Source: Labilibaculum sp. DW002
GTDB lineage: Bacteria > Bacteroidota > Bacteroidia > Bacteroidales > Marinifilaceae
Assembly (NCBI RefSeq): GCF_029029525.1
Contig: NZ_JAKJSC010000001.1
Coordinates: 1,426,001-1,490,000 of the forward strand
Direction: 5' to 3'
DNA: 64,000 nt
Shown here: positions 6,851 to 15,875 of the stretch, one piece after another
How positions within the stretch are numbered: the stretch's first letter is position 1
Layout of the letters: each line of letters opens with the position of its first letter
The notes under the pieces: model-generated
Databases searched by the model: none
Told to the model about the DNA's origin: nothing
Seen by the model: the letters and a program-made list of their open reading frames with translations, nothing else
Translations under genes and position numbers: made by a program

Positions 6851-9237
6851 TAATTACTCGAGACTTTTTCCCAAAGTCGCTTCACGACTCCAGGCGATTC
6901 ATCCTCGTAATAATATCCATTTCCATTCGCTCCAGCACCAAACTTACCGTAAGTACCATTCACCGCTACGTCGTTCAATACAAGTGATACATTTGATAAG
7001 GTTTTTTTAGCTGCTATCTGATTTACAAAATCAATTTGATCGCGATGACTAAAGCCTTGGCGAAAAACAAATAAATTAGCATCGACATACTTCCCAGTAA
7101 TAATGCCATCTGTAACCATCGAAAGTGGAGCATTATCAATAAAAATATAATCGTATTTGCCCTTTACTTCCAATAAAAATCGCTCAAACCTACCATTTTC
7201 CAATAGCTCAGCAGGATTTGGTGGTACAGGCCCAGATGTTACACAAAAAAGATTACTTATTGGTGTTTTCTGAATAATCTCGCTCCTTGTACTGTGATTA
7301 ATTAAATAAGTACTCAGACCAATCTTATTGTTTAAATCAAAAGCTAAATCAACTTTTGGTTTTCTTAAATCAGCTCCAATTAACAATACCTTTTTGTTGT
7401 TCATTGCCACGATAGTTGCCAAATTAACTGTTGTAAAGGATTTTCCTTCTTCGGGAACAGTCGAATGAATGCCAATAATTTTGGTTGGATTATCAGGCAA
7501 TACATAATTTAAATTTGTCCGTAAAGTCCTAAATGATTCAGAAATAGCTGATCTTGGATGAGAAAATACCGGTACTGCTTCGTTGTAATTGTTATGTGCT
7601 AAACTACCCATTATTGGCAATTGAGTTTTTTTCATCAACTCCTCCTTGCTTTGAATATTATCATTAAAAAATTCTTTTAAAATGATAATCAAAAAAGGCA
7701 AACCAATTCCTAAAAACATACCAATAAGTAGATTGATAGCTGTTTTGGGTTTTATTTTTACAATAGTAGCCAATCGTGCTGGATCGATAATTTGAGAATC
7801 GGAAACATTAGAAGCTTTTGCAATTGCGGCTTCTGCTCTCTTTTTCAATAGGAAAGTATAAAGCTCATTGTTGAGATCGAAATTCCTTTTCATGCTCACC
7901 AACTTCTGCTCATTTTTAGGCATACGAGCCAATTGCCCTTTCACCTTTTCCATTCTTCCACTCAAGCTTTGAACTTCAATTCGGGAGTTAGCAACCATGC
8001 TTTGCAAATTCTCCTCTAAACTTTGTTGCATTAGCTGAATTTCCTTATTCAAAATTACCAGGCTTGGATTTTTAGCCTGAACACTGTATGACAACACCTC
8101 TCTTTTCCCATACAAATCGGTCAATTTCGAAACTAAAGCATCTAAGGAAGGATCTGTAATTCCTGATATGGATGGCGCAACAACTTGCTTCATCTGGTTC
8201 GCATCACCTAAATTTTGTGAGAGATTCTCATAGTAATCCAAAGTAATTTGAGCTTTGGATAACTGACTTTCTAATTCCCCCATTTTTGCAACCACAACAC
8301 CTGCTTCCTGTCCCAAATCTACAATTCGATTTCTAGATCTGAAGTTGGTTACGCTTTGACCCGCCATTTGTAAAGAATCAACAATTCCGTCTAGTTGAGA
8401 ATCAATAAAACGAACTGTTCTTTCTGATTTCTTATTTTTCTCAATCAATCCAAATTGAATGTATACCCAATTCAGTTCATTCAAATAATCAACTCCTCTT
8501 GAAGGCTCACTATTGTCAACTCTTAAATGAATTAATTCTGCTTTTTTCTCAGCAACACTTATGGTCATACTCTCCATGTACGCAAGTGTTAATTGATCTA
8601 AGTTATTAAATACGAAATAGTAATTCTCATTCAGATTCTTCTTCCTTTGTTTTTTCTTTACCAGAAAATGGAAATATTTATTCTTAAATGGTCTTTCAAA
8701 AAATGCAATTTTCTCGAACTTAAGATCTATTTCTTCACCCTTATATTCAGCTTTTCCATCCACACTTATTCGATAAGTATGATCATCAATTTGAACTATT
8801 GAGATTGGTAATTTCGTAAGATTTCTTCCTTCTAGTTGCACTAGTTCAAATGGTTCATTACGATACATTCCCTTACTCGAAAACAATTGCTTTTTGAACC
8901 AGGAATGATTCCAAGCCAAATTTTCCATTGCCTTACGATTTAGAGTATACGACTTAAGAATTTCCACATGATTCTGTATGTTGGCTTTATCTTGAATTTT
9001 ATAACCATCAAACATACTTTTAGCACTCGTTTCTTCCGCATCAACATGAATCAAAAGTGAACTCCTCATCATGTAAACAGGATTAGAATACTTACTGATA
9101 AAATAGGCCAGTAAAATTCCTAACGCTCCACAAACTGCAAACACCTTCCATTGCGATAGCAGTCGGTAAAGAAATTCCTTCACATCAGGACCATCCTTTT
9201 TTTCAAAGTAGTCCATTACATCATCTACATATTTCAT
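6850..9237 (-). CDS. Wzc-like polysaccharide copolymerase / tyrosine autokinase
   Basis: A 795-residue inner-membrane protein that controls chain length and export with Wza. It has an N-terminal membrane segment (about 33-52), a Wzz-type periplasmic domain, a long coiled-coil region (about 265-460) and a second membrane segment near 500. The cytoplasmic BY-kinase domain carries Walker A ending EEGKS (596-600), A' LLIGADLRKP (618-627) and Walker B YIFID (to D701). The C-terminal tail has a short tyrosine cluster, Y775-Y777, followed by acidic residues, the likely autophosphorylation site. It is the last gene of the operon. No Wzb-type phosphatase is nearby. Confidence 0.9.
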   Translation of the reverse strand: MKYVDDVMDYFEKKDGPDVKEFLYRLLSQWKVFAVCGALGILLAYFISKYSNPVYMMRSSLLIHVDAEETSAKSMFDGYKIQDKANIQNHVEILKSYTLNRKAMENLAWNHSWFKKQLFSSKGMYRNEPFELVQLEGRNLTKLPISIVQIDDHTYRISVDGKAEYKGEEIDLKFEKIAFFERPFKNKYFHFLVKKKQRKKNLNENYYFVFNNLDQLTLAYMESMTISVAEKKAELIHLRVDNSEPSRGVDYLNELNWVYIQFGLIEKNKKSERTVRFIDSQLDGIVDSLQMAGQSVTNFRSRNRIVDLGQEAGVVVAKMGELESQLSKAQITLDYYENLSQNLGDANQMKQVVAPSISGITDPSLDALVSKLTDLYGKREVLSYSVQAKNPSLVILNKEIQLMQQSLEENLQSMVANSRIEVQSLSGRMEKVKGQLARMPKNEQKLVSMKRNFDLNNELYTFLLKKRAEAAIAKASNVSDSQIIDPARLATIVKIKPKTAINLLIGMFLGIGLPFLIIILKEFFNDNIQSKEELMKKTQLPIMGSLAHNNYNEAVPVFSHPRSAISESFRTLRTNLNYVLPDNPTKIIGIHSTVPEEGKSFTTVNLATIVAMNNKKVLLIGADLRKPKVDLAFDLNNKIGLSTYLINHSTRSEIIQKTPISNLFCVTSGPVPPNPAELLENGRFERFLLEVKGKYDYIFIDNAPLSMVTDGIITGKYVDANLFVFRQGFSHRDQIDFVNQIAAKKTLSNVSLVLNDVAVNGTYGKFGAGANGNGYYYEDESPGVVKRLWEKVSSN

Positions 9238-9279
9238 AGAGATCTATTTTTTGTTAGAATAATCACCAAGCAACATCGC

Positions 9280-10071
9280 TTAATTAGCTATTATTAAACT
9301 TGTTATCAATACTGCAGTAGATACAGTAGACAGCAAGAGGCTATAAATAGCCGAATTCATATTTGTGTTTTTTATTTTATGCGGCTCAACGTACACTACA
9401 TCATTAGGCTGCAAAAAGAAAGCTTCTGATTTCAAAAAATTCTTCTTCGTTAAATCAAGACGGTATGTTTGACTTCTATCTTCTGTTGTACGCATCACCA
9501 AAACACGATTAATTTTTGCATAATCAGTAATGCCATTCGCCATACTTATTGCTTCCAAAACGGTTAAACTACTGTTGTAATTGTAATAGACGCCAGGAGT
9601 TGTTACCTCTCCCATTACACTTACTTTGTAATTTAATAATTTTACTCTTACACTCGCATCTTTTAGGTATTCGTTTGCTCTTTCTTGTACTTTAGACTGA
9701 GCCTCTGCTTGTGTCAATCCAGCAATTCCAACACTTCCCAAAATAGGAAGCGAAATGTTCCCTTTCGAATCGACCAAATAACCATTTAAATACTGATCCG
9801 ATTGCTGACTATACAGCTGCTGAGATCCTTGCTGGCCTCCCGTGCTTTGAGCAGGGTTATACAATTGATTGACTTCAGGATTTAATGATTTAATACTTAC
9901 AAATAAATTATCATTGGTTCGGATTCGATAATCAGGAATTTTCGTCCCATATTCCGGAGCCAATATTTCAGCCTCAACATCTTGTAGATAAACTAATTCC
10001 TTTTTCGATCGACAGGAAATGATGCTCATTACTATAATGAGTCCCATTAAGAGTAAATACTTTTTTTGCAT
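9280..10071 (-). CDS. polysaccharide export outer-membrane lipoprotein (Wza-like)
   Basis: A 263-residue secreted lipoprotein. The signal peptide ends in SIISC, with C20 as the lipidated cysteine. A Poly_export domain (around YRIRTNDNLFVSI and GYLVDSKGNISLPILGSVGIAG) is followed by an SLBB domain (VSVMGEVTTPGVY). A hydrophobic C-terminal helix of about 20 residues is consistent with the outer-membrane-spanning helix of Wza. It forms the outer-membrane export channel partner of the Wzc-like protein, whose gene begins 42 bases downstream. It is somewhat shorter than E. coli Wza (about 380), as usual in Bacteroidota. Confidence 0.9.
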   Translation of the reverse strand: MQKKYLLLMGLIIVMSIISCRSKKELVYLQDVEAEILAPEYGTKIPDYRIRTNDNLFVSIKSLNPEVNQLYNPAQSTGGQQGSQQLYSQQSDQYLNGYLVDSKGNISLPILGSVGIAGLTQAEAQSKVQERANEYLKDASVRVKLLNYKVSVMGEVTTPGVYYNYNSSLTVLEAISMANGITDYAKINRVLVMRTTEDRSQTYRLDLTKKNFLKSEAFFLQPNDVVYVEPHKIKNTNMNSAIYSLLLSTVSTAVLITSLIIAN

Positions 10072-10120
10072 GGTCTTGGTTTTTTTGGTTTATTATTTAA
10101 TAATTATAGAGGGTTTAATA

Positions 10121-11524
10121 CTATTGACCTTCACCAGTGAACACAACTTTAATGGTGCTGATAAATAATATTAAATCTAATTTTAATGACCAGGTATCGA
10201 TGTAAAGCATATCCAACTTCATCCATTCCTCGAAAGGAATGTTGTTTCGACCGGATACTTGCCAAATACATGTGATTCCAGGTTTCATACTCAATCTTCG
10301 GCGTTGCCAACGTTGATATTGTTGTACTTCTGAAGGAATAGGTGGTCGAGGTCCAACAATCGACATTTCACCTTTTAAAACATTAAAAAATTGTGGCAAT
10401 TCATCAAGCGAAGTCTTGCGCAAAAAACGACCTACTCGAGTTACCCTTGGGTCGTTTTTTATTTTAAAAACGGGACCTGATTGCTCATTTTGACTTTCAA
10501 GCTTTACACGAAGTGCTTCGGCATTCATAACCATCGTTCTGAATTTCAAACAATAAAAGATCCTACCGTTTAGCCCAACTCGTCTTTGTCTGAAAAAAAT
10601 AGGACCTCCATCTTCAATTTTTATAGCCACAGAAATTGCTAATAAAACTGGTGAAATCAGCACAACAATAAGAAAGGAAAAGAAAAAATCAAGAAGTTCT
10701 TTCACCTTTAAAGCAAAGTAATTTTTTGTATTATTAGCAAAGGTTAAGAATGGTAATTCTTTAAAGTAGGTAAGATGGGAACGCTGACTAACAACACTTA
10801 ACAAATCGGAATACACTCTAAAAGTTACGCCAACTTCCGAACAGGCATAAATCAAAGCTCGTACTTCTTCATTATCAAATTTACCTTTGCAATAAATAAC
10901 CTCATCTACAACATTCGCATCAATTATTTCAGTTAACTGAAAATGCTCATGCAGAACACGCACATGAGATTCATACTTATTTTTAATTTGTTTACCATCA
11001 GACATTATTGCCCAAACATTATATCCCCAATCGCGAATAAACAACATCCGGTCGATAAAATGCAAATAGGACTCATCATCGGCAACGATTAAAACATTTC
11101 GCGTATTAAAACCCTTCCCTCTTATTAATTTAAAGAGTTTATAACTCAACATTCTAAATCCAAACAGAAGAATTAAGTTCAAACATGCGAATAGAGCTAG
11201 AATTAAAGTTGGTACTGACTCTGTTAAGAATAAGCTTCCTAAATACAGTAAACCTGAACTTAAGACTACTAAAGCAAAGTATTCTGCGAACAACTCAGAA
11301 TAAGTCTTTACTCTGAGCATCTTACCAAGGTTTAATTCCTTTATTAGCGTATACCAAATGGCAATTATCAGCAAATAAATTGTGTTGTTATCGTGAACAT
11401 CAATATTTATTGGCTTTAAAAATGTGTTGACTGCCCAAGCAACAACCCAATAACAAGCGACTGATAAACTTACTTGCACGAGGGTACTCAAACGAGCAAG
11501 GGTTTGTTCTCTTCCTTTAATCAT
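10121..11524 (-). CDS. initiating polyprenyl-phosphate glycosyl-1-phosphate transferase
   Basis: A 467-residue membrane enzyme that moves a sugar-1-phosphate from a UDP-sugar to undecaprenyl phosphate, the first step of repeat-unit synthesis. There are four N-terminal membrane segments, a CoA-binding-like central domain (about 140-250), another hydrophobic segment (about 275-300) and the catalytic Bac_transf domain (about 300-465). Recognisable motifs are FFRQRRVGLNG, KFRTM, SLDELPQFFNVLKGEMS, GPRPP and PGITCIWQVSGRN. It belongs to the WbaP/WcaJ/EpsL type; which sugar is transferred cannot be read from sequence. Confidence 0.9.
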   Translation of the reverse strand: MIKGREQTLARLSTLVQVSLSVACYWVVAWAVNTFLKPINIDVHDNNTIYLLIIAIWYTLIKELNLGKMLRVKTYSELFAEYFALVVLSSGLLYLGSLFLTESVPTLILALFACLNLILLFGFRMLSYKLFKLIRGKGFNTRNVLIVADDESYLHFIDRMLFIRDWGYNVWAIMSDGKQIKNKYESHVRVLHEHFQLTEIIDANVVDEVIYCKGKFDNEEVRALIYACSEVGVTFRVYSDLLSVVSQRSHLTYFKELPFLTFANNTKNYFALKVKELLDFFFSFLIVVLISPVLLAISVAIKIEDGGPIFFRQRRVGLNGRIFYCLKFRTMVMNAEALRVKLESQNEQSGPVFKIKNDPRVTRVGRFLRKTSLDELPQFFNVLKGEMSIVGPRPPIPSEVQQYQRWQRRRLSMKPGITCIWQVSGRNNIPFEEWMKLDMLYIDTWSLKLDLILFISTIKVVFTGEGQ

Positions 11525-11699
11525 GGTTGTAAGGTTTTAAAGTGAGTTTTAATTAAAAAAGCAGTTCGATTTTTTCTATTGATGGTTAGTCAATCTCAAC
11601 TTGCTTTCTAAATATTTTCATGAGGTTGAGTTCATGAAAATTCATTCATCGTATAATCAAGAACTGTAAAATCATATTCTAACTAGTTCTCTGCTATTA
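11525..11699 (-). other. intra-operon gap with a hairpin
   Basis: At 175 bases this is the widest gap inside the operon. It contains the inverted repeat TTTTCATGA (11615-11623) / TCATGAAAA (11632-11640) with an 8-base loop. On the minus strand the stem is followed by ATATTTAG, a poor terminator tail. It may act as an mRNA processing or attenuation point separating the export genes from the decoration genes. Confidence 0.4.
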
Positions 11700-12437
11700 T
11701 TATCTCCGTAACTTCTCTTTTAGGATATAATAGATAAATAAGGTATTGGTTACCAGATATCTTTTCCACATTCTTCGTGGTTCTTGTAAAATTCTGTAGA
11801 ACCATTCCAATCCTGCATTTTGCATCCAAACGGGAGCTCGTTTTACTTTTCCTGCTACCACATCAAAAGATCCTCCAACGCCCATAATAAATGGAACTTT
11901 TAATTGATCTTTATAGGTATTTAGAAATATCTCCTTTGTTGGAGAACTGATTGCTACAAATAAAATATCGGCTTTCGATTCGGCAATTTGATCAGCAATA
12001 ACTCCTTCTTCCTCTTTTTGGAAATAGCCATTTCGATAACCAGCTATTACTTCTTTTCCAAAAACAGAAGTGTACTTGCGAACTACCTCAGTAACGACCT
12101 CTTCTTTACCTCCAAAAAAGAAAATTCTGTAGTTTTTCTCTGCTGCCAAAATCACTAATTCTTGCATCAAATCGACTCCTGAAACTCTTTCTGGTAAAGC
12201 TTCGCCCAACATTCCTGAAGCCCACACGACTGCCATACCATCAGCATTTATAATATCACTTGAAACGACCGACTCGTACAATTCTTCATCACTTTGCATG
12301 TTAACCAGCTTGGCTGCATTAACCACAATGTGCTGAATTGGCTTCTTATCCCTAATCGAATCATCTATTAAATGAAGGGTTTCCTCCATTGTTAGAACAT
12401 CAACCGGCGAATTCATTATCGTAATTCTCTTTCTCAT
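11700..12437 (-). CDS. WecG/TagA/CpsF-family glycosyltransferase (GT26)
   Basis: A 245-residue cytoplasmic or membrane-associated transferase. NADGMAVVWASGMLG, ERVSGVDLM, FFFGG and GVGGSFDVVAGKVKRAP are hallmarks of the family that adds ManNAc (TagA) or ManNAcA (WecG) to a lipid-linked sugar. Because the same operon encodes WecB and WecC, UDP-ManNAcA is a natural donor; this is inference. The ATG at 12437 overlaps the preceding gene's end by 38 bases; an internal ATG at 12416 would still overlap. Confidence 0.88.
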   Translation of the reverse strand: MRKRITIMNSPVDVLTMEETLHLIDDSIRDKKPIQHIVVNAAKLVNMQSDEELYESVVSSDIINADGMAVVWASGMLGEALPERVSGVDLMQELVILAAEKNYRIFFFGGKEEVVTEVVRKYTSVFGKEVIAGYRNGYFQKEEEGVIADQIAESKADILFVAISSPTKEIFLNTYKDQLKVPFIMGVGGSFDVVAGKVKRAPVWMQNAGLEWFYRILQEPRRMWKRYLVTNTLFIYYILKEKLRR

Positions 12438-13602
12438 ATTCCGGCGTTTTTAAGGTGATTGCTAAGTAATTTGACAAGGCTAAAAACATCCAAGCCTGTG
12501 CCCATCGTATGTATGGAATCTTATTTTTTCCTCTTTTTCCTGATTGGAAATAGAAATATCCAGATTCATCTTGAAGATTACTTATTGTCCAATTTAAAAC
12601 ACGGTCGACTAATTCTTTATTCTGTTCTAAAACGTTTAAACTGCGAAGCGTAATTGGCAATTGTGCTGGACAATGAATGTCAATTGGATAAACCGAATTG
12701 GTATAATATTTTGGCGTTCCATCTTCCGAGAAAAAGTTCTTTAGATAGTAATCCAATCCTATTTGTATTTGCTGATCGAATGAAGAATCTTGTGCGTACT
12801 TTCTATACTCAGATAATGCTTCCAGATTAAAGCCAGTATGAAAATTATCAATCCATCGATGATAATGCAAATTGCCATATGACCAGGAACCATCCTCATT
12901 TTGATGATTGATACAATACTGAACCGATTGTTTGGCACAGGCAATTACCTCTTTGTCTTTTGTGTAATGATATATGCGAGATAACATCCTACTACCCAAT
13001 AGCGAAGCATTGTAAACTTGCGTCTCATCTAAAGGTGAATAAGAGAAACAAAAATCGCCATTCCCATCATAAGTCCGATTTAAATCCTTTAATATAAAGT
13101 CCTTGATATTTATAGCTGTTTCTAATAATTTTTGATCGCCCAATATTTCATATGCATCTAATAAAGCTGATCCAACATAAGTTGTAACAACCACCGATGG
13201 TGTTCCCTTGGGTTGAAAAAATGCTCGAGCTTGCCAGTCAAAGTTGTATCCCCAACATGGCCCCGACCAATTTTTCGATTGCAATTCCAATAACTTGTCG
13301 CTTAAAAAACGAATCCGGGATCTTACTTCCTGTGTTCGATCGAATTGATAGAGCTTGCAATAACCACTAAGAAATAAACCAAGACCTTTAGGGTTATATG
13401 CTTTCTCAACTCTCGTAAGACCCCGGAAATTCATTGGGCTTTTTTTGAAAAATTGAATCCAAACCAATCGCATTAGCCTACTGTTTTTCACAAAAGGCAT
13501 TGCCTGGAATAACCTAGAATTCAAACCATCATATGGGTCCCAGCCTTTATATTCTTGTTCTTCAACGTACGTGCGAAGTTTCTCAAAGCTTTGTTTATAC
13601 AT
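12400..13602 (-). CDS. alpha/alpha-toroid-like protein of unknown function
   Basis: A 400-residue soluble protein without signal peptide. It consists of repeated helical hairpins, rich in aromatic residues and punctuated by motifs such as NEDGSWSYG, NFHTGFNLEAL and DESGYFYFQ. The repeated D/E-x-G-x-aromatic turns resemble six-hairpin glycosidase or epimerase folds. Polysaccharide modification (uronate epimerase, lyase or hydrolase) is possible, but no catalytic motif can be assigned. Its 3' end overlaps the GT26 gene by 38 bases, implying tight co-expression. I do not recognise a named family. Confidence 0.7.
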   Translation of the reverse strand: MYKQSFEKLRTYVEEQEYKGWDPYDGLNSRLFQAMPFVKNSRLMRLVWIQFFKKSPMNFRGLTRVEKAYNPKGLGLFLSGYCKLYQFDRTQEVRSRIRFLSDKLLELQSKNWSGPCWGYNFDWQARAFFQPKGTPSVVVTTYVGSALLDAYEILGDQKLLETAINIKDFILKDLNRTYDGNGDFCFSYSPLDETQVYNASLLGSRMLSRIYHYTKDKEVIACAKQSVQYCINHQNEDGSWSYGNLHYHRWIDNFHTGFNLEALSEYRKYAQDSSFDQQIQIGLDYYLKNFFSEDGTPKYYTNSVYPIDIHCPAQLPITLRSLNVLEQNKELVDRVLNWTISNLQDESGYFYFQSGKRGKNKIPYIRWAQAWMFLALSNYLAITLKTPEYEKENYDNEFAG

Positions 13603-13667
13603 TAAATTTGAAATTATTCTTAAGCGAGATGGATAAAAACCTCTACTGAGGTAATTGGAGTAAAAAA

Positions 13668-14747
13668 TTATTGTTGCTTAATTTTGTTCACTAAATCAGT
13701 AATGGTAACAAAATCCAGATTTTTTTTAGTCGATTGTTTTGCCAAAAAAAGTAAGGCATCACTGTAATAGAAATCTTTTGGATGACCCACCAAAACAAAA
13801 GGATGAAATAGCATTGCAGATTGCTTTTGCAGCTTTACTGCCGAATTTAAAAAACTTTTCATTTTTCGTTTTGAGAACAGACAAAAGTCCCAGGTTAAAG
13901 CCTCTTTTTGCAGCAAGAACATTAGCGTTTCCAATTTTGATTTCTTGGCACTATTGTTCTTAAATTTCTCAATGGAATTGGCTTTATTCTGCATTGCAGA
14001 CTTTACTCTTACGGTATCGTATTTTAAAAATCGTCGCTTTGTTTTTGCGTAAATTGGCAATTCTAAAAAACCACTGCTTTTCCCATTGGTCGTTAGCAAA
14101 GAATCCTCTGTAGTATACCAATAGGCTTTTGAATCTGAAATATTAGAATAATCGTAGCGCGATAAATTTCCTTCTGCCTTTCCTCCATAATAAACTGAGC
14201 TATCAGCAATAAATGAATGCTCCTGTAAGACCTTCAACAATCTTTCTGATGGATCGATGTTGTAACCTCCAGCTCTTAGAATATTGCATTTGTATTCTGG
14301 ATGATCATTTTGTAAAAGGGCTTCTAAAGTTTCCTTTCCAGAACGAAGCAAATCAGATAATCCCATACTAATGGATTCATTGGCATGATCTGGCACTTCT
14401 GGCAATCTCCAATAGTCTAAATTCAATTCCCATGCTTCATTCACATATTTGGCATCAATCCATTGAGGATGCAAATGCAATTGTACATCGTGCCCAAGCT
14501 TGTAAGCTCTTTTAAGTTGTTCCTCTATGGCTTCTGCAGGATTGGAATCATACCCCATGCTAATCCCATTCTCATAAGCTTCCTTGATTTTCCAATATTC
14601 TACGACTTCAAAAAAAATGGTCAATTTAATGTTGTGCTCTTGACAGATTTTTAACATTCTATTGGTTGGTTCAATCATGTGCTGAAACACATTTCCCCGA
14701 CCAGATCCAAACAATTCGTAATCAAGCGTAAGACAAAGAGTAGTCAT
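13668..14747 (-). CDS. polysaccharide deacetylase-fold protein, atypical motifs
   Basis: A 359-residue protein resembling the NodB/polysaccharide deacetylase (beta/alpha)7 barrel. The N-terminal strand reads LTLDYELFGSG where classical enzymes have TFDDG. A metal-ligand-like HLHPQW segment follows near residue 95, and LRAGGYNIDP appears around residue 160. These features fit divergent deacetylase-like proteins found in exopolysaccharide clusters. Whether it de-N-acetylates, or uses the fold otherwise, is unknown. It sits next to the ATP-grasp gene (27 bases) and before the alpha/alpha-toroid gene. Confidence 0.7.
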   Translation of the reverse strand: MTTLCLTLDYELFGSGRGNVFQHMIEPTNRMLKICQEHNIKLTIFFEVVEYWKIKEAYENGISMGYDSNPAEAIEEQLKRAYKLGHDVQLHLHPQWIDAKYVNEAWELNLDYWRLPEVPDHANESISMGLSDLLRSGKETLEALLQNDHPEYKCNILRAGGYNIDPSERLLKVLQEHSFIADSSVYYGGKAEGNLSRYDYSNISDSKAYWYTTEDSLLTTNGKSSGFLELPIYAKTKRRFLKYDTVRVKSAMQNKANSIEKFKNNSAKKSKLETLMFLLQKEALTWDFCLFSKRKMKSFLNSAVKLQKQSAMLFHPFVLVGHPKDFYYSDALLFLAKQSTKKNLDFVTITDLVNKIKQQ

Positions 14748-14774
14748 TAATTTATATCGAATTTTAATGTTGAT

Positions 14775-15875
14775 TTAACGTTTTACCTGATAGAAAAATG
14801 GCTTAAGATCACTGATATCCCAGACATCCAATGTTCGATTGCTAAAATCAAACAGAATGGATAACATGTGTAGAACCTTGCTAGGTTTTTTAGCAATTAA
14901 AACACAGTCTCGCAAAACATTCATCCATTTTACAGGTTTTGGATTTTTGCTATGACTCTTTTTCTCTCCAAGAATAAATGGTATTAAATCGGGGTATTTT
15001 AGTTTCATTATTTTTATAAAACCAAATGGTCTAGGATTCACCTCTAACAAATACGCTTCGCCATTGTAAATTTTAAATTCTACATCCAAAAAACCCGTAA
15101 ACTGTGTCTGACCTATTAAGTCAATAGACTTACCAGCAATTAGATCTGAAAATTCTCCTGTGTATTCTTCTACCACCGAAGAAACTCCTGATCGAAAATG
15201 CCGAACCTCGTTAACACAAATTCCTGCAACTAATTGCCCCTTTTGAAAATAAGCACCGTATGAAAAATTATTTTCTAAATCTTCGCCTAGATAAGCTTGC
15301 ATTACAAGTGCTTCTTTTTCTTTCTTGATTAAGGTTTGATGGAGATTTTTCAACTCCTTTACACTGTGCACCAAACAAGTTTTAAATCCTGGTTTTTCAT
15401 AAAGAAAAATGTCTTGGTTCCACTTTACTATCTGCGGAAATTGTATTAAATCATAATCAGTTTCATCGTTTAAATCACTAAGAATGATTGACTTTGGGTA
15501 TTTGCAATTAACTTTCTCTGCTAGCTGATAAGTGTTTAGCTTATTTAGAAAAACCGATAAAGCTTCTTGGTCTTTCGGGAGTACATTAAACTGATTAAAA
15601 AATTCAGGATAACGATCCATCAAAAAAGCTAAATAAAAACCACTCGCTACCCAACAATCCATTCCTTTTTTGGATTCGGCTAATCGAGACAATTGTGTGA
15701 TTAAATCTTGCTCGTTTTCAAGCTTAATTTTTTTGCCATAACGAGAATGCATGGCAATCTCATTTTCTCGGCCAACAAGCGTCACATCATAAGCCAATCG
15801 ACTGTATTCTCGAACCAAAAACAAGGCTTGCGGACCTGCTCCAATAATCAAAATTTCTTTTTTGCTTACTCTCAT
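14775..15875 (-). CDS. ATP-grasp ligase, carboxylate-amine type
   Basis: A 366-residue protein with an N-terminal Rossmann-like preATP-grasp domain (ILIIGAGPQALFLVREY) and a central ATP-grasp region ending in the metal-binding motif FLDVEFKIYNGEAYLLEVNP, written here only in outline: E and N residues near 265-280. Such enzymes join a carboxylate to an amine via an acyl-phosphate. The start codon overlaps the stop of the upstream CapK-like gene as TAATG (15873-15877), a sign of translational coupling. Together they suggest activation and attachment of an acid or amino acid to the polymer precursor. The substrate is unknown. Confidence 0.8.
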   Translation of the reverse strand: MRVSKKEILIIGAGPQALFLVREYSRLAYDVTLVGRENEIAMHSRYGKKIKLENEQDLITQLSRLAESKKGMDCWVASGFYLAFLMDRYPEFFNQFNVLPKDQEALSVFLNKLNTYQLAEKVNCKYPKSIILSDLNDETDYDLIQFPQIVKWNQDIFLYEKPGFKTCLVHSVKELKNLHQTLIKKEKEALVMQAYLGEDLENNFSYGAYFQKGQLVAGICVNEVRHFRSGVSSVVEEYTGEFSDLIAGKSIDLIGQTQFTGFLDVEFKIYNGEAYLLEVNPRPFGFIKIMKLKYPDLIPFILGEKKSHSKNPKPVKWMNVLRDCVLIAKKPSKVLHMLSILFDFSNRTLDVWDISDLKPFFYQVKR

